Of a stretch of 64,000 bases of DNA, positions 51,419 through 60,563 are shown piece by piece (the first letter of the stretch is position 1; each line of letters begins with the position of its first letter). Where the stretch lies: positions 3,244,501 to 3,308,500 of the forward strand of contig NZ_JUGU01000001.1 of NCBI RefSeq assembly GCF_000799465.1. The letters run 5' to 3'. Under the pieces are notes generated by a model that had not been told where the DNA came from, made no database searches, and worked only from the letters and a program-made list of their open reading frames with translations. Source of the DNA: Psychroserpens sp. Hel_I_66 (GTDB taxonomy: Bacteria > Bacteroidota > Bacteroidia > Flavobacteriales > Flavobacteriaceae). The translations under genes were made by a program, and so were the position numbers.

Positions 51419-52297
51419 TTAGTAATAGAGTTGATCGGTTTTCAAATTAAGAAAACGTTGGGTTGCAATAAAAGTACTGATCCAAGTGATGAAAATTCCC
51501 AGTAAAAATATCCCAATAAAAAGACCACCAATTAAAATAGGTTGTTGAAGAAGCTCTAATTGAGGGAAAGTCTTGTCGAGATAATACAGCACAAAGCCCA
51601 TCCCAATCATAGCGACGATGGCTCCAATGACACCCAATTGAATGCTTTTAAATACAAATGGTCTTCTAATAAAACGTTTTGTAGCACCAACCATTTGCAT
51701 GGTTTTGATGATGAATCGTTTAGAATATACCGCTAATCTAATAGAACTGTTAATTAATAATACAGCGATCAATGTAAAAATCGCACTTAGAATCAACACC
51801 CAAAACGTGATTTTTTTAACATTATCGTTCATAATCTCCACCAGATCATTATCATATTTAATATCCTCGATAAAGGCTTTGGTTTCCAGCTCTGCAGTGA
51901 TGCCATCTAAAGTTTCGTTGGTGACATAATCTGCTTTGAGATAGACATCTATAGAATTTTGCAAAGGGTTTGTGCCTAAAAACTCCATAAAATCCTCACC
52001 AATATCAGATTTTACAATCTGTGCAGCTTCCTCTTTTGAGACATATTTCGCTTCTTTGGTATAATCTGCCATAGCTAAACTTTTTTGCAGTTGGCTTACT
52101 TCAACCTCCTTTGCAGAATCATTCAAATAAATCGTAACCACAACTTGTTCTCTAAAATGATCTGCCAATTTTTTAGCGTTCAAAACCAGCAACCCTAAAC
52201 AGCCCAATAAAAACAGTACCAAAGCGATACTTATCACTACAGAAAAGTATGAGGAAATTAATTTGCGTTTTTGATATTGATCAAAAGATGATGCCAT
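51419..52297 (-). CDS. ftsX: Cell division permease-like protein FtsX
   Basis: A 292-residue protein of the FtsX family. It has a first transmembrane helix at about 17-40, an extracytoplasmic domain (about 45-170) with KSLAMADYTKEAKYVSKEEA, and three more helices (about 170-285) with the MQMVGATKRFIRRPF loop. FtsEX couples ATP hydrolysis at the division site to activation of cell-wall hydrolases. FtsE is not in the window. It is the first gene of the minus-strand cluster leading to truB and is divergent from leuS. Confidence 0.95.
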   Translation of the reverse strand: MASSFDQYQKRKLISSYFSVVISIALVLFLLGCLGLLVLNAKKLADHFREQVVVTIYLNDSAKEVEVSQLQKSLAMADYTKEAKYVSKEEAAQIVKSDIGEDFMEFLGTNPLQNSIDVYLKADYVTNETLDGITAELETKAFIEDIKYDNDLVEIMNDNVKKITFWVLILSAIFTLIAVLLINSSIRLAVYSKRFIIKTMQMVGATKRFIRRPFVFKSIQLGVIGAIVAMIGMGFVLYYLDKTFPQLELLQQPILIGGLFIGIFLLGIFITWISTFIATQRFLNLKTDQLYY

Positions 52298-52418
52298 AAA
52301 ATAATAGATTAATGGTGTAAAAATATAAAAGAAATTCTTTGTTTAAGGTTTACAACGCTTAAACTTTTAAATGTCTTGTAATACCTTTAAATTTGCGGTT
52401 TAAATTTCAGAATAAACC

Positions 52419-55400
52419 ATGAGTTATCATTTTAATGAGATAGAAGCCAAATGGCAAAAATATTGGGCAGATAACCAAACATTTAAAGCCTCAAACCACA
52501 GCGATAAACCCAAATATTACGTGTTGGATATGTTCCCTTACCCAAGTGGAGCAGGATTGCACGTTGGCCATCCCTTAGGTTATATTGCGAGTGATATTTA
52601 TGCACGCTACAAGCGTCACAAAGGTTTTAATGTACTGCATCCACAGGGTTACGATAGCTTTGGTTTACCAGCAGAGCAGTATGCTATCCAAACTGGTCAA
52701 CATCCTGCGATAACTACAGAAACGAACATAAAAACTTACCGAAGACAATTAGACCAAATTGGTTTTTCGTTTGATTGGAGTAGGGAAGTGCGCACCAGTA
52801 ATCCTGAATATTACAAATGGACACAATGGATTTTCATTCAGCTTTTTGAATCCTGGTACAATAAAGACACCAATCAAGCAGAACATATAGACACTCTTGT
52901 CTCAAAGTTTTCTTCGGAAGGTAATGCCAAAATAAACGCAGAGTGTGACGATGATATCACCAGGTTTTCTTCGGAAGAATGGAACAGTTTTTCTTCGGAA
53001 AAACAACAAGAAATACTACTAAAATACAGATTAACCTATCTCGCAGAAACAGAAGTCAATTGGTGCCCAGCACTGGGAACCGTTTTGGCAAACGACGAAA
53101 TCGTCAATGGAGTTTCAGAGCGTGGCGGACATCCAGTCATAAGAAAAAAAATGACTCAATGGAGCATGCGAATCTCTGCCTATGCAGAACGTTTGCTTCA
53201 AGGATTAGACACGATTGACTGGACAGAATCTTTGAAGGAAAGTCAGCGTAATTGGATTGGGAAATCGGTTGGAGCCTCTGTGACATTTAATGTGAAAGAT
53301 AAAGACGAGGTCATCGAAGTCTTCACAACAAGACCAGACACCATCTTCGGAGTTAGTTTTATGACCTTAGCTCCAGAACACGAACTCGTATCAAAAATTA
53401 CAACCGACGCCCAAAAAGCAGAAGTTGAAGCCTATATAGAAGCAACAGCAAAACGTAGCGAGCGTGACCGTATGGCAGATGTGAAGACTATTTCGGGAGC
53501 GTTTACAGGCGCTTATGCAGAGCATCCCTTTACAAAAGAGCCAATCCCAATCTGGATTGGAGATTACGTTTTAGCTGGCTACGGTACAGGAGCAGTCATG
53601 AGCGTACCTTGTGGAGATCAACGTGATTACGATTTTGCAAAACATTTCAATATTGCTATTCCTAACATATTTGAAGGTGTAGATATTTCCGAAGAAGCTT
53701 ACGGGTCTAAAGACAACGTAAAAATTGCAAATAGTGATTTTCTTAACGGATTAAACTATAAAAAAGCAAGCAAAACTGCCATTTACGAACTTGAGAAATT
53801 AGGTCAAGGCGAAGGCAAAACAAATTACAGATTGCGTGATGCAGTGTTTTCTCGTCAGCGATATTGGGGAGAACCATTCCCAGTATATTATGTGAATGGG
53901 ATGCCACAAATGATTGACAAACAACACTTGCCAATTGTATTGCCAGAAGTTGAAAAATACCTCCCAACCGAAGAAGGTGAACCACCTTTAGGTCGTGCAG
54001 ATGTTTGGGCTTGGTGTACAGAAAGTAATACGGTTGTAAGCAACGATAAAATAAATAACACGACTGTTCACCCTCTAGAACTCAACACCATGCCAGGTTG
54101 GGCAGGAAGTTCATGGTATTTTTTTAGATACATGGAAGAAAAAGCCAATAGAGATGAAACGTTTGCTACGGAAGACGCACTCAACTATTGGGAAAACGTA
54201 GATTTATACATTGGTGGTAGCGAGCATGCCACAGGACATTTACTTTACTCACGTTTTTGGGTAAAGTTTATGAAAGATAGAGGTTTCGTCAATGTGGAGG
54301 AACCTTTTAAGAAGTTGATTAATCAAGGGATGATTTTGGGGACGAGTGCTTTAGTATATAGGCTTAAACTAGGATTTAAGGCTAAAGATGTTAAAAGTGA
54401 AAATATTGATTCTTACAGGAATAGTTTTGAAAATATAATTCAAGCTTATAATTTAATATTTGTTTCATCAGATCATGTTGAAAAGGAGTTAAACGGAGAA
54501 GTGTCAGTTAAGTTTAGTAGTGGTAAATTTTCGAAACTTAAATCATTTATAGAAAATTATAATACTGATGACATTAATTTAGATATCGTGTCTGTGTCCT
54601 TTGATAAAATTCATGTTAAAGTAGACTATGTCAATGCTTCAGATGAAATTGATGTAAATGGATTAAAGAATGACAAAGAATTCGGAGAAGATTTTAAAGA
54701 TGCTATTTTTATTGGAAAGAATGGGATAGTCCTTTCCTTCGGAGAGGATTTAGGAGAGGACTTTAAAGTCTCGCGCGAAGTAGAAAAAATGTCCAAATCC
54801 AAATACAACGTTGTCAATCCAGATGCGATTTGCGAACAATATGGAGCAGACAGTCTACGTCTTTACGAAATGTTTTTAGGGCCTTTAGAACAAGCCAAAC
54901 CTTGGAATACTGCTGGTATTACTGGAGTTCACGGTTTCCTCAAAAAACTTTGGAAACTCTACGTTGATGACAATGGTTTAAAAGTTAATGACGCAGAGCC
55001 AACAGCAGAGGCTTTAAAAACATTACACAAAACCATCAAAAAAGTAGAAGAAGATATTGAGAACTTCTCGTTCAATACATCGGTTTCTACATTTATGATT
55101 GCGGTTAACGAATTGACTGCTCAACAATGTACGAGCAAAGCAATTCTTGAACCGTTATTGATTGTGTTATCGCCTTACGCACCACATATTGCTGAGGAAT
55201 TATGGAGTAAGTTGGGTCATAACGTATCGATTTCGACAGCAACATTCCCTGAGTTTGAAGAAAAATATTTAGTAGAAAGCAGTAAAAATTATCCAATCTC
55301 ATTTAATGGTAAAATGAAATTCACAATGGAATTACCTTTAGATTTAAGTAAAGAAGACATCGAAAAAGCAGTGATGTCTCACGAAAAAACCATCGTGCAA

Positions 55401-55466
55401 TTGGATGGTCGCGAGCCTAAAAAAGTGATTATTGTTCCTGGTAAGATTGTGAATATTGTAGGATAA
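52419..55466 (+). CDS. leuS: Leucyl-tRNA synthetase with a large insertion before KMSKS
   Basis: A 1015-residue class Ia synthetase. HIGH motif region PSGAGLHVGHPLGY; editing domain CP1 with TTRPDTIFGVSFMTLAPEH and the D-binding GTGAVMSVPCGDQRDYDFA; WAGSSWYFFRYM; KMSKSKYN at about residue 790. Residues about 632-787 form an extra region between LINQGMILGTS and the KMSKS loop. The second half (KVDYVNASDEIDVNGLK, REVEKMSKS) is a known Bacteroidota feature, and the first 60 or so residues look extended. Residues about 165-195 carry three close TTCCGAAG words encoding FSSE. It is divergent from ftsX. Confidence 0.96.
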   Translation: MSYHFNEIEAKWQKYWADNQTFKASNHSDKPKYYVLDMFPYPSGAGLHVGHPLGYIASDIYARYKRHKGFNVLHPQGYDSFGLPAEQYAIQTGQHPAITTETNIKTYRRQLDQIGFSFDWSREVRTSNPEYYKWTQWIFIQLFESWYNKDTNQAEHIDTLVSKFSSEGNAKINAECDDDITRFSSEEWNSFSSEKQQEILLKYRLTYLAETEVNWCPALGTVLANDEIVNGVSERGGHPVIRKKMTQWSMRISAYAERLLQGLDTIDWTESLKESQRNWIGKSVGASVTFNVKDKDEVIEVFTTRPDTIFGVSFMTLAPEHELVSKITTDAQKAEVEAYIEATAKRSERDRMADVKTISGAFTGAYAEHPFTKEPIPIWIGDYVLAGYGTGAVMSVPCGDQRDYDFAKHFNIAIPNIFEGVDISEEAYGSKDNVKIANSDFLNGLNYKKASKTAIYELEKLGQGEGKTNYRLRDAVFSRQRYWGEPFPVYYVNGMPQMIDKQHLPIVLPEVEKYLPTEEGEPPLGRADVWAWCTESNTVVSNDKINNTTVHPLELNTMPGWAGSSWYFFRYMEEKANRDETFATEDALNYWENVDLYIGGSEHATGHLLYSRFWVKFMKDRGFVNVEEPFKKLINQGMILGTSALVYRLKLGFKAKDVKSENIDSYRNSFENIIQAYNLIFVSSDHVEKELNGEVSVKFSSGKFSKLKSFIENYNTDDINLDIVSVSFDKIHVKVDYVNASDEIDVNGLKNDKEFGEDFKDAIFIGKNGIVLSFGEDLGEDFKVSREVEKMSKSKYNVVNPDAICEQYGADSLRLYEMFLGPLEQAKPWNTAGITGVHGFLKKLWKLYVDDNGLKVNDAEPTAEALKTLHKTIKKVEEDIENFSFNTSVSTFMIAVNELTAQQCTSKAILEPLLIVLSPYAPHIAEELWSKLGHNVSISTATFPEFEEKYLVESSKNYPISFNGKMKFTMELPLDLSKEDIEKAVMSHEKTIVQLDGREPKKVIIVPGKIVNIVG

Positions 55467-55522
55467 AAAAGTCTTCAGTTTTCAGTCATTAGTTGGCGTG
55501 TGGTTTATGAAATTTTGTAATT

Positions 55523-55822
55523 ATGAAAAAAAATATAGTTTTAATTATTCTAATTATGAACTTTGCTTGTTCTTCTTCGGAAAAGCAAACGGTTGAATTA
55601 TCCTGCGGACAATGCCAATTTGGTCTCACCTCACAAGACGGTTGCGATTTGGCAGTGCGATTAGAAGACAAAGCTTATTTTGTAGATGGTGCAGATATTG
55701 ATGATTTTGGTGATGCACACGATAAAGCATCTGGGTTTTGCGAAGTCATTAGAACTGCTGAGGTTTCCGGAGAAATTGTAAACAATAGATTTAATATAAA
55801 TACTATAGATTTAAAGGATTAA
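55523..55822 (+). CDS. Small cysteine-containing lipoprotein (DUF6370-like)
   Basis: A 99-residue protein with a short lipobox signal (MKKNIVLIILIMNFAC). ELSCGQCQFGLTSQDGCDLAVRL, AYFVDGADIDDFGDAHDKASGFC and EVSGEIVNNRFNINTIDL follow. The C-x2-C, C and C arrangement with D/H residues matches small DUF6370 proteins and could bind metal. Its stop overlaps the next start (TAATGA-type, 1 bp). One TTCCGAAG word lies just after the lipobox at 55575 (encoding SSEK). Confidence 0.75.
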   Translation: MKKNIVLIILIMNFACSSSEKQTVELSCGQCQFGLTSQDGCDLAVRLEDKAYFVDGADIDDFGDAHDKASGFCEVIRTAEVSGEIVNNRFNINTIDLKD

Positions 55823-56190
55823 TGAGATTTGCTCCAAAAAAATTTGATAAGGTTGTTTTGTTTTTCTTTGCTGCATTTTCAATAGGAGCATTTCTTTTCT
55901 GGGTTTTTGAGGAGCAATTCGATGAGAAAGAATGGCATGCAAGACCTTCGAGACGCTACAAAATGGTTGATGATATGATTGGTGATGATGAGTTACTTAT
56001 CGGTAGGTCAAAACAAGAAATCATTGATTTTTTGGGGAAGCCTGTTGATCCTATTACAGCTGAGAAAGATGTTTTAAATTATAAAATAGGGACACCTCCA
56101 AGTTTTTCTAAGCTTAAAAGAGAAGAACTCATTATCGAGTTTGAGAACGACATAGCAGTCAAGGCTTTTCGGGTTAGAATGGAAGACTAA
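55822..56190 (+). CDS. Membrane-anchored SmpA/BamE-like small protein
   Basis: A 122-residue protein with an N-terminal transmembrane helix (VVLFFFAAFSIGAFLFWVF). Its C-terminal domain has the BamE/SmpA-like order: LLIGRSKQEIIDFLGKPVD, then LNYKIGT, then LIIEFENDIAVKAFRV. These domains sit in the periplasm and join outer-membrane assembly complexes in other bacteria. It is co-transcribed with the preceding lipoprotein gene. The resemblance is structural; I cannot assign a specific role. Confidence 0.72.
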   Translation: MRFAPKKFDKVVLFFFAAFSIGAFLFWVFEEQFDEKEWHARPSRRYKMVDDMIGDDELLIGRSKQEIIDFLGKPVDPITAEKDVLNYKIGTPPSFSKLKREELIIEFENDIAVKAFRVRMED

Positions 56191-56264
56191 TCTGCCAAAA
56201 TTACATAGTATCAAAATGGCTCACTTTTTGTTATATTTATACTAATAATTTAATAGAAAAATTT

Positions 56265-56969
56265 ATGAACGGAATGATTGGATATTACATTCTAATTGGT
56301 GCGATAGCATTGGTAAGCTGGTTAGTGAGTAGTCAACTTAAAAGAAAATTCGCGAAGTACTCTAAAGTACAATTGCGAAATGGAATGAGCGGAAGAGAAA
56401 TCGCAGAAAAAATGCTCGCAGATAATGGCATAACAGATGTTGAGGTGATTTCAGTTGCTGGTCAATTGACAGATCATTACAACCCAAAAAACAAAACAGT
56501 AAACTTAAGTGAGCCTGTATATAATCAGCGTAACGCTGCTGCTGCAGCTGTTGCAGCACATGAGTGCGGTCACGCAGTTCAGCATGCACAAGCCTACAGC
56601 GCTTTAGGGATGAGATCTGCCTTGGTGCCAATTGTAAGTGTGACTTCTGGTATGTCACAATGGTTGGTGATTGGAGGCTTAATGTTGGGTGCAGCTGCAG
56701 GTATTGGACTCGGTTATTGGGTCTCTGTCGCTGGATTGGTATTTATGGGATTCGCTACATTATTTAGCTTTATCACATTACCAGTAGAATACGATGCAAG
56801 CAACAGGGCATTGGCTTGGTTAAAAAACAAGAACATGGTAACTCCAGAAGAGTACAAAGGATCTGAAGATGCACTTAAATGGGCAGCAAGAACCTATCTT
56901 GTTGCTGCAATTGGAGCATTGGCATCTTTGTTGTATTGGGCTCTACAAGTGTTTGGAAGTAGAAATTAA
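56265..56969 (+). CDS. Zinc metallopeptidase, YugP family
   Basis: A 234-residue membrane protease. An N-terminal anchor helix (YYILIGAIALVSWLVSSQL) precedes the zinc motif AAHECGHAVQHAQAYSAL (HExxH as HECGH, about residue 98), and EYDASNRALAWL supplies the third ligand. Two further helices lie between. The substrate is not known. Many flavobacteria place it next to a Bax inhibitor-1 gene, as here (about 100 bp downstream), which hints at membrane-protein quality control. Confidence 0.9.
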   Translation: MNGMIGYYILIGAIALVSWLVSSQLKRKFAKYSKVQLRNGMSGREIAEKMLADNGITDVEVISVAGQLTDHYNPKNKTVNLSEPVYNQRNAAAAAVAAHECGHAVQHAQAYSALGMRSALVPIVSVTSGMSQWLVIGGLMLGAAAGIGLGYWVSVAGLVFMGFATLFSFITLPVEYDASNRALAWLKNKNMVTPEEYKGSEDALKWAARTYLVAAIGALASLLYWALQVFGSRN

Positions 56970-57067
56970 TACTTCGGAATAAAAAAATCTAACATTACCG
57001 AATTACGTTTTACTACGTTTTTCGGTTTTGTTTTTATTAAATTTGACTAACTAAATCAATTATACTT

Positions 57068-57793
57068 ATGGAAAATTCAAATCAAGGTCAATTCGAGAGA
57101 TTGGATGACAAAATGGTACTCAGCAGACTTGCAGTCTCAGATCGTACCGCATTTTATAAAAAAACCTACGCACACGTTGCAGGAGGTGTATTGGTCTTTA
57201 TTCTTTTTGAATGGTTACTTTTACAAAGTGAGACAATCGTTAATTTTGCATTGTCAATGACTCAAGGTTGGCGTTGGCTCATCATGCTTGGTGGTTTTAT
57301 GTTTATCACAAACTATGCTGAAGGGATGGCACTCAAAACAAAAGATAAAAACAAGCAGTATTTGGCCTACGGACTTTATATTTTAGCAGAAGCTTTTATT
57401 TTTGTGCCTTTGCTTTATATTGCTATCAACTTTTTGGAAGATGGCGGAAAGGTTTTATATCAAGCATCAATTGTAACATTGTCTTTATTTACAGGATTAA
57501 CAGCAGTTGTATTTGTCACTAAAAAAGATTTTTCTTTTCTGAAAACGGGACTTACCATTGGATTTTTTATCGCGATAGGATTAATTATTGCGGGTTCAAT
57601 ATTTGGCTTTAATCTTGGTTTATGGTTTTCGGTAGCGATGTGTTTATTGGCAGGAGGTTCTATTTTATATCAAACGTCTAATTTGGTCAATAAATATGCA
57701 GAAGATGAGTACATACCAGCATCATTGGGTTTATTTGCTTCGTTGATGTTATTATTCTGGTATATATTATCGATTTTTATGTCGAGAGATTAA
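57068..57793 (+). CDS. Bax inhibitor-1/YccA family membrane protein
   Basis: A 241-residue protein with seven transmembrane helices. The family pattern is visible in FYKKTYAHVAGGVLVFILFEWLLL, YLAYGLYILAEAFIFVPLLYIA and SLGLFASLMLLFWYILSIF. Members leak calcium or modulate FtsH-type proteases. A TAAATTTG at 57038-57045 could be a -7 box. The stop is followed by two direct copies of the TTCCGAAG word and a terminator. Confidence 0.92.
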   Translation: MENSNQGQFERLDDKMVLSRLAVSDRTAFYKKTYAHVAGGVLVFILFEWLLLQSETIVNFALSMTQGWRWLIMLGGFMFITNYAEGMALKTKDKNKQYLAYGLYILAEAFIFVPLLYIAINFLEDGGKVLYQASIVTLSLFTGLTAVVFVTKKDFSFLKTGLTIGFFIAIGLIIAGSIFGFNLGLWFSVAMCLLAGGSILYQTSNLVNKYAEDEYIPASLGLFASLMLLFWYILSIFMSRD

Positions 57794-57830
57794 ACTCTTC
57801 CGAAGAAATTTCCGAAGAAAATATAATTAT

Positions 57831-57860
57831 AAAGCATCCTGGTTTGGGATGCTTTTTTTA
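57831..57860. terminator. Bidirectional terminator between the BI-1 gene and the response regulator gene
   Basis: AAAGCATCC (57831-57839) pairs with GGGATGCTTT (about 57846-57855), followed by a T tract; the stem serves both convergent genes. Two TTCCGAAG words lie 12 bp apart at 57798 and 57810, just before it. Confidence 0.8.
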
Positions 57861-58535
57861 TAGTTGCTCCTCAAGATTCACCAATTTATTCTGAATGGCA
57901 TAGACTACCAAACCTGCGAGGTTTTTAGATTCGGTTTTTAAAAGAAGGTTGTTGCGATGGCCATCAACTGTTCTTGGGCTAATGAAGAGTTTTTCTCCAA
58001 TTTCATTGGTTGTGAATTGTTTGCAAATGAGTTGTAAAACTTCCTTTTCACGTTTGGTGAAATAGGTTGTGTCAAAGTTTGACTTTTTGTTATGATCGTT
58101 ATTGTTTATTAACCCTTCGTGGATAAATTTCATCACTTGTGTATCATAATAAAAGCCTTTATCTGCAACTTCTTTTATGGTAGTTAACATGAGTTTTGGT
58201 GTGCTGTTTTTTGCCAAATAAGCCACAGCGCCAATGGAGATCATATTAATTATAAAGGGTTTGCTAAAGTAGCTTGTTAGCGCAATAATCTTGATATCTG
58301 GAAACTCCTTGCGAATCAATTTGGTGGTTTCAACACCGTTAAGTCCTGGCATTTTTAAGTCTGTGATAACAAGTTCTGGTAATTGCTCTGCTGCTCTTAA
58401 TTTTGTCATAAGATCGTTGCCATCTTCTGCATCAAAAAGAATTTCTAAATTATTTTCTTTACTCAGAATAGACATGAGCCCTTGTCTGAAAAGTAATTCG
58501 TCATCTGCAATTGCTAGTGTTATTTTAGTATCCAT
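57858..58535 (-). CDS. LuxR/NarL-type response regulator
   Basis: A 225-residue protein with a receiver domain (residues 1-125; acidic pair in IADDELLF, phospho-acceptor Asp in ITDLKMPGLNG, LTSYF, and the Lys in AYLAKN). A GerE/LuxR helix-turn-helix follows (about 155-220; FTKREKEVLQLICKQFTTNEIGEKLFISPRTVDGHRNNLL). It overlaps its cognate histidine kinase gene by 11 bp. The target genes are not shown by the sequence; the nearest divergent targets would be the collar-protein genes at 60564. Confidence 0.93.
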   Translation of the reverse strand: MDTKITLAIADDELLFRQGLMSILSKENNLEILFDAEDGNDLMTKLRAAEQLPELVITDLKMPGLNGVETTKLIRKEFPDIKIIALTSYFSKPFIINMISIGAVAYLAKNSTPKLMLTTIKEVADKGFYYDTQVMKFIHEGLINNNDHNKKSNFDTTYFTKREKEVLQLICKQFTTNEIGEKLFISPRTVDGHRNNLLLKTESKNLAGLVVYAIQNKLVNLEEQL

Positions 58536-59331
58536 AAGAGTGACAATTTATAGTGAAAATACTTCCTTTATTTTTAGAGCTCTCAACAAAAAGTTGTCCG
58601 TTTAAAATGGCAACTCTACTCTTAATGTTTTGTAATCCTATTCCTGGTTTCTTTTTTTGTTCATTAATATCAAAACCTATCCCGTTATCTTTAAAGATGA
58701 GCTCAAAACCATTATCTTCCTGTTTAAGCTCCATTTGTAATTGGTTTGCTTTACCGTGCCTCAATGCGTTATTAATGAGTTCTTGAGCAATTCTAAACAC
58801 ATGAAGTTCATTGTTTTTATCTAGGTGTTCAAGAGATTCTATATGATGCTTTATCTTGATAGATGTGTTTGATGTGAACTCATCAAATAATTCTTCCAAA
58901 GCTACTTTAAGCCCAAATTTATCTAAAATTGGAGGCATTAGCTCATGGGCTATTTTACGTGAACTCTCTAAGGTGCTTGTTGTAATATTTAAAATATGTT
59001 CTAGTGCCTCTTTTTGTTCAGTATTGATTGTTTTATCTTCTAATAGTACGTTGGTAGTTAAGCTTACCACATTTAATTTTGAGCTAATAGCATCGTGTAA
59101 ATCCTGAGCAATGCGGTTTCGCTCTTCTTCTTGAACTTTAATTGTGGTTTGTAATATTTTTTTTTGATGATCTAATTTGATGTTTACTTTTTCAACTTCT
59201 TTTTGTATGATTTTTTTTCTTGAATAATGAAAGAATAGTATAAGTCCTAAGGTAACTAAGACTAAAAAAATAATTCCATAGACAAGAGCACCTATGATTT
59301 GTTCTGGACTAACTGAAAGTTCCGTTTCCAT
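58525..59331 (-). CDS. NarX/DesK-type sensor histidine kinase
   Basis: A 268-residue kinase with one N-terminal transmembrane helix (LVYGIIFLVLVTLGLILFF), a coiled coil, a HisKA_3 domain (EERNRIAQDLHDAISSKLNVV, with the phosphorylated His) and a HATPase (AQELINNALRHGKA, DNGIGFD, GIGLQNIKSRV). There is no separate sensor domain, so the signal may come through the membrane protein encoded just upstream, whose gene overlaps by 40 bp. It forms a pair with the LuxR-type regulator downstream. Confidence 0.92.
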   Translation of the reverse strand: METELSVSPEQIIGALVYGIIFLVLVTLGLILFFHYSRKKIIQKEVEKVNIKLDHQKKILQTTIKVQEEERNRIAQDLHDAISSKLNVVSLTTNVLLEDKTINTEQKEALEHILNITTSTLESSRKIAHELMPPILDKFGLKVALEELFDEFTSNTSIKIKHHIESLEHLDKNNELHVFRIAQELINNALRHGKANQLQMELKQEDNGFELIFKDNGIGFDINEQKKKPGIGLQNIKSRVAILNGQLFVESSKNKGSIFTINCHSYGY

Positions 59332-59945
59332 TGTAATAGAATTAAAATTTGGTAAACAACATAGAGTATTCTATTGATTAAATAAATATTTTTCTTAAGG
59401 TCACTATTCGTCAAATTATTTGATGATATATAATTGCCCAGTATAAAGATAAGTGTACTAGAGGTTATAAAAATTAAAATACCAGCATTTATCAATAAAT
59501 AATTATTGGCATGATTTAAAGAATTATATAAATGAATTATGGAGTAAGTAACTAAGGGTAAAGAAGTTATAAATATCTCAAATATATTGAATTTATACAT
59601 GAGATCAGATTTAATACTGTATTGAATTACCAACGCAGCACATGTTATAATGGTTATAATTTTTACATACTTTTTTTGTTTTTTATTGAATAGCGAATAA
59701 TAAAATAATGATAGGAGTAAAAACTGACTAATAAAATAGACATGCGAAAGATGTAGATTGTTCATCTGTTTTGTCGCAAGATACCATGACCAAAAGGATA
59801 TGATTAATGTGACTATTAAATAAAAGGTAAAATACTTATAGGCTAAAGTTTTTATATTCTGCTTATAGCCTATAAGATATAATAAAGTGTTTATAGAAAT
59901 TAATATAAATCCTGCATATAAAAAAAAATCATTTATGAATTTCAT
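59292..59945 (-). CDS. Polytopic membrane protein upstream of the histidine kinase
   Basis: A 217-residue protein with about seven hydrophobic segments (FFLYAGFILISINTLLYLIGY, YFISQFLLLSLFYYSLF, ILIFITSSTLIFILGNYI) and few charged loops. Its stop lies inside the kinase gene, so translation is coupled. Short multi-span proteins like this often precede NarX-like kinases in flavobacteria and may serve as the sensor. I cannot name a family. Confidence 0.75.
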   Translation of the reverse strand: MKFINDFFLYAGFILISINTLLYLIGYKQNIKTLAYKYFTFYLIVTLIISFWSWYLATKQMNNLHLSHVYFISQFLLLSLFYYSLFNKKQKKYVKIITIITCAALVIQYSIKSDLMYKFNIFEIFITSLPLVTYSIIHLYNSLNHANNYLLINAGILIFITSSTLIFILGNYISSNNLTNSDLKKNIYLINRILYVVYQILILLQWKRNFQLVQNKS

Positions 59946-59961
59946 TCAGAAACATATAGAT

Positions 59962-60384
59962 TTAAGGGTTATGAAAGAGTGGACTACTAGGGTCGCAAGC
60001 AGCAGGACATGGTATTGTAAAGTCATAAACTCCACTGCCATTTGGGCTAGGGTCTCCAGCTGCAGCTAATTGTCTTTCATCTTTAACGATATCTTTATAT
60101 AAAACGCCATCATCTGTTGTTGTGCCTACAATTAAGAGTTTTTCTCCACCTTGATCATCAATAGCTAAATAAGCTCTTACTGAAGGCTCATATTCCGAAG
60201 GAACAAGTTGCACTTTCCCGTTAGAGTCTACTGAGAATTTCATTCCCATTTCATTAAAGCAAGCTAATAGATCATCTGCAGGAATTCTAAAAGCTTTTGA
60301 GATATTAGGGTGTTTTTTTTGCCAGGCATTACTCCATTTTTTAGCTTCTTCTATGGTTCGCGTTAAAGGTGTAGTTGGTGTCAT
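59962..60384 (-). CDS. 140-residue protein of unknown family, divergent from the collar genes
   Basis: A soluble protein without signal peptide or membrane segment. Visible parts are a helical head (RTIEEAKKWSNAWQKKHPN), KAFRIPADDLLACFNEMGMKF, an alpha/beta core (VQLVPSEYEPSVRAYLAIDDQG, EKLLIVGTTTDDGVLYKDIV), and a Pro/Cys-rich end (YDFTIPCPAACDPSSPLFHNP). I do not recognise the family. It lies between the two-component system and the tail-collar genes, divergent from the latter, which makes it a candidate partner of that locus. A TTCCGAAG word lies at 60193. Confidence 0.7.
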   Translation of the reverse strand: MTPTTPLTRTIEEAKKWSNAWQKKHPNISKAFRIPADDLLACFNEMGMKFSVDSNGKVQLVPSEYEPSVRAYLAIDDQGGEKLLIVGTTTDDGVLYKDIVKDERQLAAAGDPSPNGSGVYDFTIPCPAACDPSSPLFHNP

Positions 60385-60440
60385 AATACTTATGTTTTTT
60401 GGTTAATATTTTTTAAAGCTAGTCAAATAGATTCAAAAAA

Positions 60441-60460
60441 GAATCAAATTGTTTCAAATC
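60441..60460. promoter_or_regulatory. Candidate shared upstream element of the collar/T9SS locus
   Basis: GAATCAAATTGTTT (60441-60454) recurs exactly at 62857-62870 before the second T9SS paralogue. A GATTC-A6-GAATC dyad (60430-60445) abuts it. The element lies in the 179-bp divergent spacer between the 140-residue gene and the first collar gene. Confidence 0.4.
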
Positions 60461-60563
60461 AGGTATTTATACGTGATTTTGAGTAGAAGTGATTTTGCGG
60501 TTAAATTCTCAATACATTAATATGATATTTGAAGCCTATTAACCAATTAAAAATCAAATAATT

